Positions 54,587 through 63,810 of a stretch of 64,000 nucleotides of DNA are shown here, piece after piece (within the stretch, counting starts at the first letter, position 1; every line of letters begins with the position of its first letter). The position numbers and the translations under genes were made by a program. Under the pieces are notes generated by a model. It was not told where the DNA came from, did not search any database, and saw nothing but the letters and a program-made list of their open reading frames with translations. The DNA comes from Acetobacteraceae bacterium H6797 (GTDB lineage Bacteria; Pseudomonadota; Alphaproteobacteria; Acetobacterales; Acetobacteraceae): contig JADFCQ010000002.1 in the NCBI GenBank assembly GCA_015223225.1, forward strand, positions 682,001 through 746,000, read 5' to 3'.

Positions 54587-55678
54587 CTACTTGCTCACAA
54601 TGACGGCGACGGGGCCGCCGCCGGGGGGGCCCTGGTGCTCGGCACCGCCGGAGACATAGATCTCGGCATGGCCGATCAGCCCTGCCAAGGCGCCCGCGAC
54701 GAAGCCGCGCGCATGGCGGGTCGAAGAGATATCGCTGTCATCCAGCATCGTATGCCGTAGCCCGCGCAGCTTGCCGTCGGGCGAGGCTTCGGCCTTGCCC
54801 AGCAGCGCCATCATCTTCAGCCGCTCCGTCCCACCGAGTTGTCCCATCGGCGACAGCCCCGCCCGCATCAGCGCGGCGCGCACCGGCTCGATATCGATGG
54901 CATCGGTCATCACGCCATGCTCGATGGTCAGCGGCCCGCCCCAATCGGGCCCCACGCCCATCAGCACGATCTCATGGCCCAGCAATTCGATCCCCGCCGA
55001 GCAAGAGGCCACGCTCGAGGCCAGGGACCAGTCGCGGCAAATGGCCTCGTCGCTTAATTGCTCGGCCTGCACCTCGCCTAGCGCCAGGGCCACGCCCAGG
55101 GCCGAGGCGCCGCGCGAATAGCCCATGGAGCGCAGCGTATCCTTGACCGCGACCGTCTCCCCCCTCGCTTCCGCCGCCGCCACGCGGGTGGAGGTCAGGA
55201 GCGGGCATTTCACCTGCACGAAATGCACATCCGCATGGTCGCTGATCCCGGCATCGCGCATCGCGGCCTCGACGCCTTCGGCCACCATTCGCACCTGCGC
55301 CATTCGACCCAGCCCCTCGGGCGGCAGGTCCGGCGTATGCGCCCGGCCGATCGCGAGCGAAGGCCCGCCTTCCAGCCCCGGCACCTCAGCCCGGGTAAAG
55401 ACGATCCAATGCGGGCTCATCCCGCCTTCCGTCCCACCTGACATCACGAGGCAGACCTGCCTGGCCGCTTCCGGCGCCAGATGCCGCTCCAGCATCAGCC
55501 CGAGCGACTGGGCCGCATAGCCGCGCGAGAAGTCGTTCACGCAGCCATTGCCCTCCGTCTTGCCGATGATCGCGACGATGGAGGCCGGATTGAGCCGCCC
55601 GCCCGCGATCAGCGCCTCGATGCCCGAGACATCGTCGGGCCCGGCGGCGGGGATACGGTGGACCTGAGCCTGACGCAT
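54587..55678 (-). CDS. ring-opening amidohydrolase (cyanuric acid amidohydrolase / barbiturase family)
   Basis: A 363-aa enzyme of the toblerone-fold family that opens cyanurate or barbiturate rings. The length equals that usual for AtzD. Family marks are IVAIIGKTEGNGCVNDFSRGYA, VCLVMSGGTEGGMSPHW, three serine-containing repeats (including CSAGIELLGHEIVLMG) and HTMLDDSDISSTRHARG. AtzD and barbiturase cannot be told apart safely by eye. ATG 55678 has GGGAG seven bases upstream, so the longer in-frame form is rejected. It starts 23 bases after the PilZ glycosyltransferase and is probably in its operon. Confidence 0.9.
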   Translation of the reverse strand: MRQAQVHRIPAAGPDDVSGIEALIAGGRLNPASIVAIIGKTEGNGCVNDFSRGYAAQSLGLMLERHLAPEAARQVCLVMSGGTEGGMSPHWIVFTRAEVPGLEGGPSLAIGRAHTPDLPPEGLGRMAQVRMVAEGVEAAMRDAGISDHADVHFVQVKCPLLTSTRVAAAEARGETVAVKDTLRSMGYSRGASALGVALALGEVQAEQLSDEAICRDWSLASSVASCSAGIELLGHEIVLMGVGPDWGGPLTIEHGVMTDAIDIEPVRAALMRAGLSPMGQLGGTERLKMMALLGKAEASPDGKLRGLRHTMLDDSDISSTRHARGFVAGALAGLIGHAEIYVSGGAEHQGPPGGGPVAVIVSK

Positions 55679-55701
55679 GCTTTTCTCCCGGCGGCGGCGC
55701 G

Positions 55702-57663
55702 CTATTCGAAAGCCCGCTGCATGAGGATGCGGGCGAGGCGCCACGGGCTCAGCCGGGCGACCGACCGAACGTAAACACCGGAGAATAGTTTTCGTATCAT
55801 CGCGACCTGCTGGTCGGGAGACGGGTCGAAGGCCACATGCCCACTATCATGCTGTACCCGTCGGATTTCCCCCTGCACTGGCCCCACCCCGGCCAAGTCA
55901 AGCCGCACCTGCGCGCCACGGCCAAGCCCTAGCCCCGGCGGCAGCGCGACGCGGCAGCCGATCAGCGAAATATCGGTGATCCGCACCGGCGCCCGGCCAC
56001 CTTCCCAATCCATCTCGGCGGCCTCATCGGCGACGAAGCGTTCCTCCCGCCGGAAGCGCGGCCGCTCGATGCACATCAGCGAAGCGACCGCGAGGGTGAT
56101 GACGTTATAGAGGCTCCAGAAGAGGTTCATGGTCTCGACCTCGGGCGAAGTTCCCGCCATGGGGCCCCGCAGCACGCCGAGCAGGAGACCGCCCAGCGTC
56201 AGCCCGGCGGCCGCGAGGAACCAGGAGACGAGCGACCATTGCACCACCGTCTCGTCGCGCATCGCGCCCTTGGCCGTCACCTTGAACTTCTGGTTCCGCG
56301 AGCCGAAAAGCCCGATCGCGCTGGCCCGCAGTGACTCGCGGCAGACCAATAGCGCCATGGCCTCGGCCAGGACGGGCACATTCGTCCCGCGGCTCACCCA
56401 GCCCAGGAAGGTGACGCAGCAGACCCAATAGGGGCCGAGATTCTCCACGATGCCGGCGAGATCGGCCCGCATCACCACCAGCCCACACCACCAATAGAGG
56501 ATCGGGACCAGGATGCAGAGCACGCGAATCAGCGCGCCTACCGTCCAGAAGAGCACCGTATCCAGCGTATGCAGCCGCATCAGCAGCGGCGTGGGCGCTT
56601 TGCCGAAAGGCCCCCAGGGCGTGCGCACGATCTGCATGGTGCCGAGGCACCAGCGGCCGCGCTGCGTCAGGTATTCCTGCAGGCCCTCGGGCGCGAGGCC
56701 CACGGTCAGCGGCTCGTTCAGATAGACCGTCCGATAGCCCAGCCCCTTGAGCTTGATGGAGAGCAGCAGATCCTCCGTCACACTCTCGGTCGGGAAGCCG
56801 CCGATGAGCTTCAGGCAGGAGGCCCGCACCAGCGCCGAGGTGCCGCAGGAAAAGGCGGTGCCATGCGCGTCTTTCGAGGACAGGATCACGTCGAAGAAGA
56901 AGCGCTGCTCGTCGGGCACGATGGCCGCGGCGCCAAGATTGAGCTGGATCGGGTCGGGGTTGAAGAAATGCTGCGGCGTCTGCACCACGCCGACCTTCTC
57001 GTCATGCATCAGCGCGCAGGCGCGAGAGAGGAAGGCGGGCGTCGGCACGAAATCGGCGTCGAGCACGGCAATGACGTCGGGCGGCTCCGGCAGGGTATGA
57101 AGCCAGTTGATGGTGGCGTTCATATTGCCCGCCTTGCCGTGTTTGTTGTCGCCCCGAGTGCGATAGCCCGCCCCGAGTTTCTCCGACATTTCGGCAAGCC
57201 AGGGCCGGCGCCCGTCATCCAGCACCCAGACGCGGAAGCGCGGATAATCCTGCGCCAGAGCGCCGACGATGGTGCGGCGGAGGATTTCCTTCTGCTCGTT
57301 ATAGGTGGGGATGACGACGTCGATCAGCGGCGGGCCGCCGGGAAAGCCCTGCACCGGATGATCGGTGGCTTCCTGGCTGCGGTCCGTCGTGCGCGAGAGC
57401 ACATGCAGCAGCAGCAGCCCCGCGAAGGAACTCGAGGCTTCCACGGCGAAGAAGCCCCAGGAGGTGAGGCTCTCGAAGGAAAGGTCGAAAACCGGCAGCG
57501 TCTCCGTGACGCGCCAATAGAGATAGCGCACCAGCAGCAGCACGGTGAGCCAGGCGCCGATGAAACGGACGATGCGGTTATCGGGCCGGACTTGCGGCAG
57601 AATAAGGAATCCCGCTGCCAGGATCAGCAGAACCGGCGCGAAGGAGGTCGCCAGATCGCCCAT
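55702..57663 (-). CDS. cellulose-synthase-like glycosyltransferase with PilZ domain
   Basis: A 653-aa inner-membrane polysaccharide synthase of the BcsA type (GT2). About eight membrane helices frame a cytosolic catalytic domain with VVIPTYNEQKEI, AVLDADF (DxD), TED in ESVTEDLLLS and the processivity motif QRGRW. A C-terminal PilZ domain has the c-di-GMP motifs RREER (RxxxR) and DISLIGC (DxSxxG), so the enzyme should be switched on by c-di-GMP. The product is not known; no bcsB, bcsC or bcsZ gene is present. Its upstream partner, five bases away, is a membrane-fusion protein. Confidence 0.92.
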   Translation of the reverse strand: MGDLATSFAPVLLILAAGFLILPQVRPDNRIVRFIGAWLTVLLLVRYLYWRVTETLPVFDLSFESLTSWGFFAVEASSSFAGLLLLHVLSRTTDRSQEATDHPVQGFPGGPPLIDVVIPTYNEQKEILRRTIVGALAQDYPRFRVWVLDDGRRPWLAEMSEKLGAGYRTRGDNKHGKAGNMNATINWLHTLPEPPDVIAVLDADFVPTPAFLSRACALMHDEKVGVVQTPQHFFNPDPIQLNLGAAAIVPDEQRFFFDVILSSKDAHGTAFSCGTSALVRASCLKLIGGFPTESVTEDLLLSIKLKGLGYRTVYLNEPLTVGLAPEGLQEYLTQRGRWCLGTMQIVRTPWGPFGKAPTPLLMRLHTLDTVLFWTVGALIRVLCILVPILYWWCGLVVMRADLAGIVENLGPYWVCCVTFLGWVSRGTNVPVLAEAMALLVCRESLRASAIGLFGSRNQKFKVTAKGAMRDETVVQWSLVSWFLAAAGLTLGGLLLGVLRGPMAGTSPEVETMNLFWSLYNVITLAVASLMCIERPRFRREERFVADEAAEMDWEGGRAPVRITDISLIGCRVALPPGLGLGRGAQVRLDLAGVGPVQGEIRRVQHDSGHVAFDPSPDQQVAMIRKLFSGVYVRSVARLSPWRLARILMQRAFE

Positions 57664-57668
57664 CGCCG

Positions 57669-58895
57669 CTACCGGAAGCGCAGCGTGCCGACGCGCCCGA
57701 CCTCGCAGGAGGAGGCGAGGTTGAGCGGATCGACCCGCACCACCACGAGGAAGGTGCCGCGCGTTTCGGCCGGGCTCAACATCGGCGGCAGGAGCTGCAT
57801 CACCGTGCCCCGGTGCTCCTCCTTCTCGCCCGCCGCGGTGAAGACGGCCTGCTGGCCGAGCCGCAGCGCGCGGAAGGCGCGTTCATCGAGTTCGGCCGTG
57901 ACGATGGGCCGGCCGCATTCGATGAAATCGGCAATATCCTGGCCCTGGCGCAGGAATTCGCCATTCTGCGCCCGGAGCCGCACCATCCGGCCCCGCGCCG
58001 GCACCATCAGCGCCGCGTCGCGCAGCCGGCCGATGCGCTGCTGCTCGCGCTGCAATTGCGCCCTCATGGCCGCGAGCCGCGCCTGCTTCTCCGATTGCAG
58101 CGCCTGAAGCTCGATCTGGTTGAGCTTCAGCCGATCCTCGGTCTGCTGGGTGATGGAGCGGTCGGTGGCGCTATCGGCGGTGAAGATGCCGGCCTGCGCC
58201 CCCTGCTCTTCCGCCACTACCGCGCTATGCCGCTCGGCCACGGTGCGCAGTTCCACCCGTGCCATCGCCAGGTCGCGCCGGAAATTCTCGGCCGCCACGC
58301 GCGTCGTCAGCCCCGCACGCAGAAGGCCATCGCTGCGGGCGACCGCCTGTTCGGCCTCGCGCAGCCGGGCCTGGGCGGCCTTGAGCGTCGCCTCGCTCTC
58401 CTTCAGCCGCTCCTGCAATTGCGCCGCGCGAGCATCGCGAAAGGCGCCGCCGCTGCGCTGCATCGCCTCCAGCTGGCCGTTGACGCCCGCGAGGCGCTGG
58501 GCGATGGCCGAAAGCTCGCCTTCGGCCACGATGATATTGGTGGAAAGCTCGGCGTGGCGGCTATCGTCCAACCGCTCGTTCACGATGCGGCCGAAGCTCT
58601 GGCCCTGCTCCATCAAGGCGCCGGGCAGGCGCTCATTGGCATCCAGCGTGCCTTCGATCGGGGCGCGGAGGGTGAAGGGCGCGCCGCTCAGCACGGCATT
58701 CCCGGCCGAGACGGTGAAGAAGCGGTCATAGAGAAAGAGCAGCGCCACCGCGAGCGCCAGCACCCCGGCGCCGATGCGCAGGAGGCGCCCTCGCCCGCCG
58801 GTCTGAGCGGGTGGTGGAGGCGCGGGCTCGGCTTTCGAAGCCGGCGAAGTCGTCGAGGGCGCCGGCACAACCGAGTCTTTCGTCTTATGCTCCAT
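57669..58895 (-). CDS. HlyD-family membrane-fusion protein, exopolysaccharide-type
   Basis: A 408-aa protein. A Pro/Ala-rich cytosolic tail and one membrane helix (LLRIGAGVLALAVALLFLY) lead into a periplasmic biotinyl-lipoyl-like domain (FTLRAPIEGTL), a coiled-coil hairpin of about 170 residues, and a C-terminal barrel. Such proteins bridge inner and outer membrane in secretion. Being five bases upstream of a PilZ synthase, it resembles the Alg44-like adaptors of exopolysaccharide export rather than a drug or toxin exporter. ATG 58895 has GGAG eight bases upstream. Confidence 0.85.
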   Translation of the reverse strand: MEHKTKDSVVPAPSTTSPASKAEPAPPPPAQTGGRGRLLRIGAGVLALAVALLFLYDRFFTVSAGNAVLSGAPFTLRAPIEGTLDANERLPGALMEQGQSFGRIVNERLDDSRHAELSTNIIVAEGELSAIAQRLAGVNGQLEAMQRSGGAFRDARAAQLQERLKESEATLKAAQARLREAEQAVARSDGLLRAGLTTRVAAENFRRDLAMARVELRTVAERHSAVVAEEQGAQAGIFTADSATDRSITQQTEDRLKLNQIELQALQSEKQARLAAMRAQLQREQQRIGRLRDAALMVPARGRMVRLRAQNGEFLRQGQDIADFIECGRPIVTAELDERAFRALRLGQQAVFTAAGEKEEHRGTVMQLLPPMLSPAETRGTFLVVVRVDPLNLASSCEVGRVGTLRFR

Positions 58896-58980
58896 TCGGC
58901 GCTCCGGTCGCGGCACGCAAGCTCGAACTAAGACTTCCCGGATCGGGCGGCGCTTTCAAGGCCCGAGACGTAAGGCTTTG

Positions 58981-60582
58981 TCAGAAAGCCAACGGTATCG
59001 CCTGAATGACCAGCGGCAGTGCCCTCACCTCGGCCAGAACTCGCTCGGGCACTTCGCCATCCAGCGCCACGAGGCAGAGCGCATCGCCGCCGCGCAAGGC
59101 ACGGCCGAGATGGAAGGTCGCGATATTCACCCCCGCCTCGGCCAGGAGGGAGCCGAATCGACCGATGAAGCCCGGCCTGTCCTGGTTCGAGACGGCCAGC
59201 ATATACGGCGCAAATTCCGCCTCCATGCCGATGCCTTGCAGCTCGACCAGCCTCGGCTTACCGCCCGCGAAAAGCGTGCCCGCCGCGCTATGGCGGCCTT
59301 CGCCGGTCATAATTGTGAGCCGAACCTGGGTGGCGTAGTCACCGGCCCTTTCCACCACCGTCTCGGCCAGTTCGATGCCCCGCTCCCGGGCGATGACGGG
59401 GGCATTGACCATATTCACCGCGCCGAAAAGCGGCGCCAGCGCGCCCGCGAGGGCGGCGGCGGTGAGCGGCTTGTGGTTCAGCGCGGCGGCCTGGCCCTCA
59501 TAGGCGAGTTCGATTCCGCTGATCGCGGCCCGCTCGCCTGCCGGCCGTGCGGCCACGATCTGCCCCAGCAGCGAGCCCAGCAACCGGCAGAGCGTCATAT
59601 AGGGCTTGAGGCGCGGCGCTTCCTCGGCCGTCACGTTCGGCATGTTCAGCGCATTCTCGACCGTGCCGGCGAGGAGGAAATCGGCCATCTGCGCCGCGAT
59701 CTGCTGCGCGACCTTCTCCTGCGCCTCGGCCGTGGCCGCGCCCAGATGCGGGGTGCAGACCACCTGTTCCAGCGCGAAAAGCGGGCTTTCCGTCGCGGGT
59801 TCCGTCTCGAAGACGTCGAGCCCGGCGCCGGCCACATGCCCCGCCTTGATCGCCTCGTAGAGCGCCGCCTCGTCGATCAGCCCGCCACGGGAGCAGTTGA
59901 TGATCCTCACCCCCGGCTTGGTCGCGAAAATCGCCTCGCGCGAGAGGATGTCGCGCGTCTCGGCCGTAAGCGGCGTATGGAGCGAGATGAAATCGGCCCG
60001 CGCCAGGAGCGACGCGAGATCGACCTTCTCCACCCCCAATTCCACCGCCCGCTTCTCGGTGAGATAGGGGTCGGCCGCGATCACGCGCATCTTCAGCCCA
60101 TTGGCGCGGTCCGCGACGATGGCGCCCACATTGCCGCAGCCGATGAGGCCCAGCACCTTTCCCGTCACCTCGACGCCGAGGAAGCGATGCTTTTCCCAAT
60201 GCCCCGCCTTGGTGGATTGGCTCGCCAGCGGCAATTGCCGCGCCAGGGCGAAGAGCATGGCGATGGCATGCTCGGCCGTGGTGATGGCATTGCCATAGGG
60301 CGTGTTCATCACCACGACGCCGCGCGCGGTGGCGCTCGTCAGATCGATATTGTCGATCCCGATGCCCGCGCGGCCCACGACGCGCAGCCGCGGCGCTGCC
60401 TCGAGCAATTCGCGCGTCACCTTGGTGCCGCTGCGGATCGCGAGGCCATCATAGCCGCCGATGACGGCCCGCAATTCGGCCGGGCCGAGACCGACCCGCA
60501 CCTCCGCCTCGATGCCCCGCTCGCGGAAGAGGGCCACCGCCGAGGGGGAGAGCCGTTCCGCGATCAGGACACGGGGCGCCAT
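58981..60582 (-). CDS. serA: D-3-phosphoglycerate dehydrogenase
   Basis: Oxidises 3-phosphoglycerate to phosphohydroxypyruvate, the first step of serine synthesis. The 533 aa hold a D-isomer dehydrogenase core (LGLIGCGNVGAIVADRA cofactor loop; INCSRGGLIDEAAL; TPHLGAATAEAQEK), an intervening domain, and a C-terminal ACT domain (YMLAVSNQDRPGFIGRFGSLLAEAGVNI) for feedback control by serine. It starts two bases after serC, so the two are one operon. Confidence 0.96.
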   Translation of the reverse strand: MAPRVLIAERLSPSAVALFRERGIEAEVRVGLGPAELRAVIGGYDGLAIRSGTKVTRELLEAAPRLRVVGRAGIGIDNIDLTSATARGVVVMNTPYGNAITTAEHAIAMLFALARQLPLASQSTKAGHWEKHRFLGVEVTGKVLGLIGCGNVGAIVADRANGLKMRVIAADPYLTEKRAVELGVEKVDLASLLARADFISLHTPLTAETRDILSREAIFATKPGVRIINCSRGGLIDEAALYEAIKAGHVAGAGLDVFETEPATESPLFALEQVVCTPHLGAATAEAQEKVAQQIAAQMADFLLAGTVENALNMPNVTAEEAPRLKPYMTLCRLLGSLLGQIVAARPAGERAAISGIELAYEGQAAALNHKPLTAAALAGALAPLFGAVNMVNAPVIARERGIELAETVVERAGDYATQVRLTIMTGEGRHSAAGTLFAGGKPRLVELQGIGMEAEFAPYMLAVSNQDRPGFIGRFGSLLAEAGVNIATFHLGRALRGGDALCLVALDGEVPERVLAEVRALPLVIQAIPLAF

Positions 60583-60584
60583 GG

Positions 60585-61751
60585 TCAGTACCCCGCCGCG
60601 ACCTCAGCCAGCGCCCAGTCGAGCCAGGGCAGCAGCGCCTCGATATTGGCGGTCTCGACCGTGGCGCCGCCCCAGAGGCGCAGGCCCGGGGGCGCATCGC
60701 GATAGGAGGCGGCGTCGAGCGCGACGCCCTCCTTTTCCAGCAGCGCGGCGATTTTCTTCGCCGCCGTTGCCTGATCCCCCTCCGGCAGCGCCTTGAACCA
60801 GGGCGCGGTCACCAGCAGGCAAATGGAGGTGCAGGAGCGGATTTCCGGCCGGCTCGCGAGGAAGCCGTAGCCCGCACCCCCGTCGATCCAGCGGCTGATG
60901 GCGGCCAGATTGCCCTCCGAGCGTGCGATCAGCCCCTTGAGCCCGCCGACGCTCTCGGCCCAGCGCAGCCCGTCGATCGCATCCTCGACGCAGAGCAGCG
61001 AGGGAGTGTTGATCGTATCGCCCTTGAAGATGCCCTCGATAAGCTTCCCGCCCTTGGTCAGGCGGAAGATCTTGGGCAGGGGACGGCCGCTGTCGAAGCT
61101 TTCCAGCCGCTCCACGGCGCGGGGCGAGAGAGCCAGCATGCCATGCGCCGCCTCGCCGCCCAGCACCTTCTGCCAGGACCAGGTGACGACATCGAGCTTG
61201 TCCCACGGCAGGTCCATGGCGAAGGCGGCGCTGGTCGCGTCGCAGATGGCCAGGCCCTCGCGGTCATCGGGGATGAAATCGGCATTGGGCAGGCGCACGC
61301 CGCTGGTCGTGCCATTCCAGACGAAGACGAGGTCGCGCTTGCCATCGACCTGGCTCAGATCCGGCAGCTCGCCATAGGGTGCCTTGATCTGGCGAACATC
61401 CGGCAGCTTGAGCTGCGTCGTGATGTCGGTCGCCCATTCGCCGGAGAAGCTTTCCCAGACCAGCACATCCACCCCGCGCGGGCCGAGCATCGACCAGAGC
61501 GCCATCTCGACCGCGCCGGTATCCGACGCCGGCACGATGCCGAGGCGCCAGCCCTCCGGCATGCCGAGCACGGATTTCGAGAGGGTGATGACCTCCTCGA
61601 TCCGCGCCTTGGGCTCTTTCGCGCGATGGCTGCGGCCGAGGAAGGCGCCCGAGAGGGCCTCCAAGGTCCAGCCCGGGCGCTTGGCGCAGGGGCCCGAGGA
61701 GAATTGCGGATTCGCCGGACGGAGTCCGGGCTTGGGATTGGCTTGCGCCAT
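60585..61751 (-). CDS. serC: phosphoserine aminotransferase
   Basis: A PLP enzyme of 388 aa that turns phosphohydroxypyruvate plus glutamate into phosphoserine. It is of the alphaproteobacterial/Methanosarcina type, with [14 protein letters not shown] at the start, [17 protein letters not shown] and the PLP lysine in [20 protein letters not shown] lies seven bases before the ATG. It is followed by serA with a two-base gap and is divergent from the DadA-like gene (197 bases). Confidence 0.95.
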   Translation of the reverse strand: MAQANPKPGLRPANPQFSSGPCAKRPGWTLEALSGAFLGRSHRAKEPKARIEEVITLSKSVLGMPEGWRLGIVPASDTGAVEMALWSMLGPRGVDVLVWESFSGEWATDITTQLKLPDVRQIKAPYGELPDLSQVDGKRDLVFVWNGTTSGVRLPNADFIPDDREGLAICDATSAAFAMDLPWDKLDVVTWSWQKVLGGEAAHGMLALSPRAVERLESFDSGRPLPKIFRLTKGGKLIEGIFKGDTINTPSLLCVEDAIDGLRWAESVGGLKGLIARSEGNLAAISRWIDGGAGYGFLASRPEIRSCTSICLLVTAPWFKALPEGDQATAAKKIAALLEKEGVALDAASYRDAPPGLRLWGGATVETANIEALLPWLDWALAEVAAGY

Positions 61752-61948
61752 CAGAAAGCTCCCTTCCAGAAGCGAATGCGCCCCGTTGGGGGGGCGTGGC
61801 CCGGCATCACCATCCTGTTTTCGCCCCCGCGCCGAAAGCCCGAACCCTCGCGAGGCGGCGATGCGGGGCCCGCATGACTGGCACCCCGCGGCTGGCCATG
61901 AGGCACAGGCCGGTGCAGGCTGGCGGTCTCCCTAAGGAAGGCCGCCGC

Positions 61949-63205
61949 ATGTCCGCATCCGCCCAGCCCCGCATCATCGTCGTCGGCGCAGGGCTGGTGG
62001 GCCTGGCGCTCGCCTGGCGGCTGCTGCGGGAGGGCGCGGCCGTCACGGTGCTGGATCGCGCGCCGCCCGGCGAAGGGGCGAGCTTCGGCAATGCGGGGGC
62101 GATCAGCTCCAGTTCGGTGCTTCCCGTCGGGATGCCGGGCATCGTGAAGCAGGTGCCGGGCATGCTGCTCGACCCGGCGGCACCGCTCCGTGTGCCGCCG
62201 CTCTATGGGCTGAAGGCCCTGCCCTGGTTCCTGCGCTTCATCGCGGCCAGCAAGCCCGAGCGCATCCCGGCGATTTCGGAGGCGCTCGCCGGGCTGCATA
62301 CGCTGGCCCTCGAACAGCATCGCGCCCTCGCCGCCGAGGTGGGCGCGCCGGAGCTGATCAAGGCCAATGGCCATCTCTACCTCTATCGCGACGAGGCGCA
62401 GCTCGCGAAGGACGAGAGCAGCTGGGCGCTCCGCAAGGAATACGGCGCCGTCGTCGAGCCGCTGGACCGCGAGGGCATCCTGGCCCTGGAGCCGGAAGTC
62501 GGCCCCGCCTATCGCATCGGGCGATTCATGCCGCATCACGCCCATTGCTTCGATCCGCATGCCTATTGCCTGGCGATCGCGGCGGCTTTCCAGCGGTCGG
62601 GCGGTGTGCTGCTGCGCGAGACGGTCGAGGCCATCACCGTCAGCGGCGGCCGAGTGACGGGCGTGCTGACCGACCAAGGCAGCCATGAATGCGACGAGCT
62701 GGCCCTGGCCGCGGGGGCCTATTCAGCCCGGCTCGCCGCGCCGCTGGGCTATCGCATCCCGCTCGAGACGCAGCGGGGCTATCACGTCATGCTGCCGCGG
62801 CCGGGCATCTCGCTCAGCCGCATCCTGGTGCCGGTGGACAAGAAGGTCTTCCTCACGCCCATGGCGGGCGGCATTCGCGTGGCGGGCACGGTGGAATTCG
62901 GCGGGCTCGAACGCCCTCCCACACCGGCCCGCGCCGCCATCCTGCCGGATCATGCGCGGCAGACGCTGCCGGCGGTGAGCCTGGAGGGGGTGCAGGATTT
63001 CTGGATGGGCCATCGGCCCTGCCTGCCGGATTCGGTCCCGGTAATCGGCCCCGCGAAACGCCTGCCGGGCCTGTGGTTCGCCTTCGGGCATGGGCATCTC
63101 GGGGTGACGGGCGCGCCAGCCACGGCCGAACTTCTCGCCCCCGCGATGCTGGGCAGGCCGGTCAATCGCAGCCTCGAACCCTATGCGGCCGAGCGCTTCG
63201 ATTGA
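61949..63205 (+). CDS. FAD-dependent D-amino acid dehydrogenase/oxidase-like protein
   Basis: A 418-aa flavoprotein of the DAO superfamily, near DadA. The FAD loop is IIVVGAGLVGLALAWRLL, followed by GASFGNAGAISSSSVLPVGMPG, typical of DadA-like proteins, and ending with GLWFAFGHGHLGVTGAPATAELLA. It probably deaminates a D-amino acid or related imino acid; the substrate is open. ATG 61949 has AGGA upstream. The reading frame is open much earlier, but that stretch lies in the spacer to serC. Confidence 0.88.
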   Translation: MSASAQPRIIVVGAGLVGLALAWRLLREGAAVTVLDRAPPGEGASFGNAGAISSSSVLPVGMPGIVKQVPGMLLDPAAPLRVPPLYGLKALPWFLRFIAASKPERIPAISEALAGLHTLALEQHRALAAEVGAPELIKANGHLYLYRDEAQLAKDESSWALRKEYGAVVEPLDREGILALEPEVGPAYRIGRFMPHHAHCFDPHAYCLAIAAAFQRSGGVLLRETVEAITVSGGRVTGVLTDQGSHECDELALAAGAYSARLAAPLGYRIPLETQRGYHVMLPRPGISLSRILVPVDKKVFLTPMAGGIRVAGTVEFGGLERPPTPARAAILPDHARQTLPAVSLEGVQDFWMGHRPCLPDSVPVIGPAKRLPGLWFAFGHGHLGVTGAPATAELLAPAMLGRPVNRSLEPYAAERFD

Positions 63206-63211
63206 GGACCT

Positions 63212-63661
63212 TCATTCGCCCGGGGCGAGGCTCTTGATGAGTTCGAAGACGCGCTTGCGCACGGAAGGGTCGTTGATCCGGTAATAGGCGCGGACCAGTT
63301 CCAGCGTCTCGCGCTTATGCAGCGTATCGTCCTCGAAGCCTTCCTGCTGCTCGGCGAAGCCGGTCAGCCGGATGCGGGCCTGGCCGCCGCCGCCCATGGT
63401 ATCGGGCATGTCGTCGAAGAAGAAGCCTATGGGCACGTCCAGCACGCGGGCGAGGTCGAAGAGGCGGCTCGCGCCGATGCGGTTCACGCCGCGCTCGTAT
63501 TTCTGGACCTGCTGGAAGGTGAGCTTGAGCGCGTCGCCCAGCCGCTCCTGGCTCATGCCGAGAAGAGTGCGTCGCAACCGCACCCGGCTCCCGACATGGA
63601 CGTCGATGGGGCTGGGACGATGTTCCTTATCGGCGCGTTCAAACGCCTCATCGCTCGGCAT
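63212..63661 (-). CDS. XRE family helix-turn-helix transcriptional regulator
   Basis: A 149-aa regulator. A Cro/C1-type helix-turn-helix lies at residues 22-80 (VGSRVRLRRTLLGMSQERLGDALKLTFQQVQKYERGVNRI). The C-terminal part (TLHKRETLELVRAYYRINDPSVRKRVFELIKSLA) is typical of a widespread alphaproteobacterial group of small XRE proteins. The target is unknown. A strong promoter (63761-63789) and a palindrome (63797-63806) precede it, with an untranslated leader of about 95 bases. It ends six bases from the convergent DadA-like gene. Confidence 0.9.
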   Translation of the reverse strand: MPSDEAFERADKEHRPSPIDVHVGSRVRLRRTLLGMSQERLGDALKLTFQQVQKYERGVNRIGASRLFDLARVLDVPIGFFFDDMPDTMGGGGQARIRLTGFAEQQEGFEDDTLHKRETLELVRAYYRINDPSVRKRVFELIKSLAPGE

Positions 63662-63709
63662 AACGGAACCTCCGCTGATCGTCGCGGGGTTGGGCGATTC
63701 TCGCAGCCC

Positions 63710-63723
63710 CTCTCGACCGAGAG
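63710..63723. repeat. inverted repeat CTCTCG-AC-CGAGAG in the XRE gene leader
   Basis: A perfect 6-bp inverted repeat with a two-base centre, about 50 bases upstream of the XRE start and inside its predicted leader. A further GAGAATCG half-site-like sequence lies near 63697. It may be an extra binding site or only a leader hairpin. Confidence 0.3.
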
Positions 63724-63760
63724 CGGCAATCGTTACACGAACGCCGCTATCTTGAGATCG

Positions 63761-63789
63761 TAAATACGAGCGCAGAAACTTTTCGTCAA
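63761..63789 (-). promoter_or_regulatory. sigma-70-type promoter of the XRE regulator
   Basis: On the minus strand, TTGACG (63789-63784) and TATTTA (63766-63761) are separated by exactly 17 bases, close to the consensus -35 and -10 boxes. The region is AT-rich compared with its surroundings. A GAGAATTCTC palindrome ends seven bases upstream of the -35 box. Confidence 0.65.
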
Positions 63790-63796
63790 CTCTTTC

Positions 63797-63806
63797 GAGA
63801 ATTCTC
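63797..63806. promoter_or_regulatory. GAGAATTCTC palindrome upstream of the XRE promoter
   Basis: The same perfect 10-base palindrome found upstream of the small gene at the other end of the window (311-320). Its place just upstream of the -35 box suits an activator or autoregulatory site. Confidence 0.4.
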
Positions 63807-63810
63807 TTTT

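Noticed and set aside
57669-58895. HlyD-like gene as part of a type I exporter for the RTX protein
   Set aside because: It is 13 kb away, on the other strand, and tightly linked to a PilZ polysaccharide synthase with no ABC exporter.
58981-61751. serA-serC order as an unusual feature
   Set aside because: A serC-serA operon with a two-base gap is common in alphaproteobacteria.
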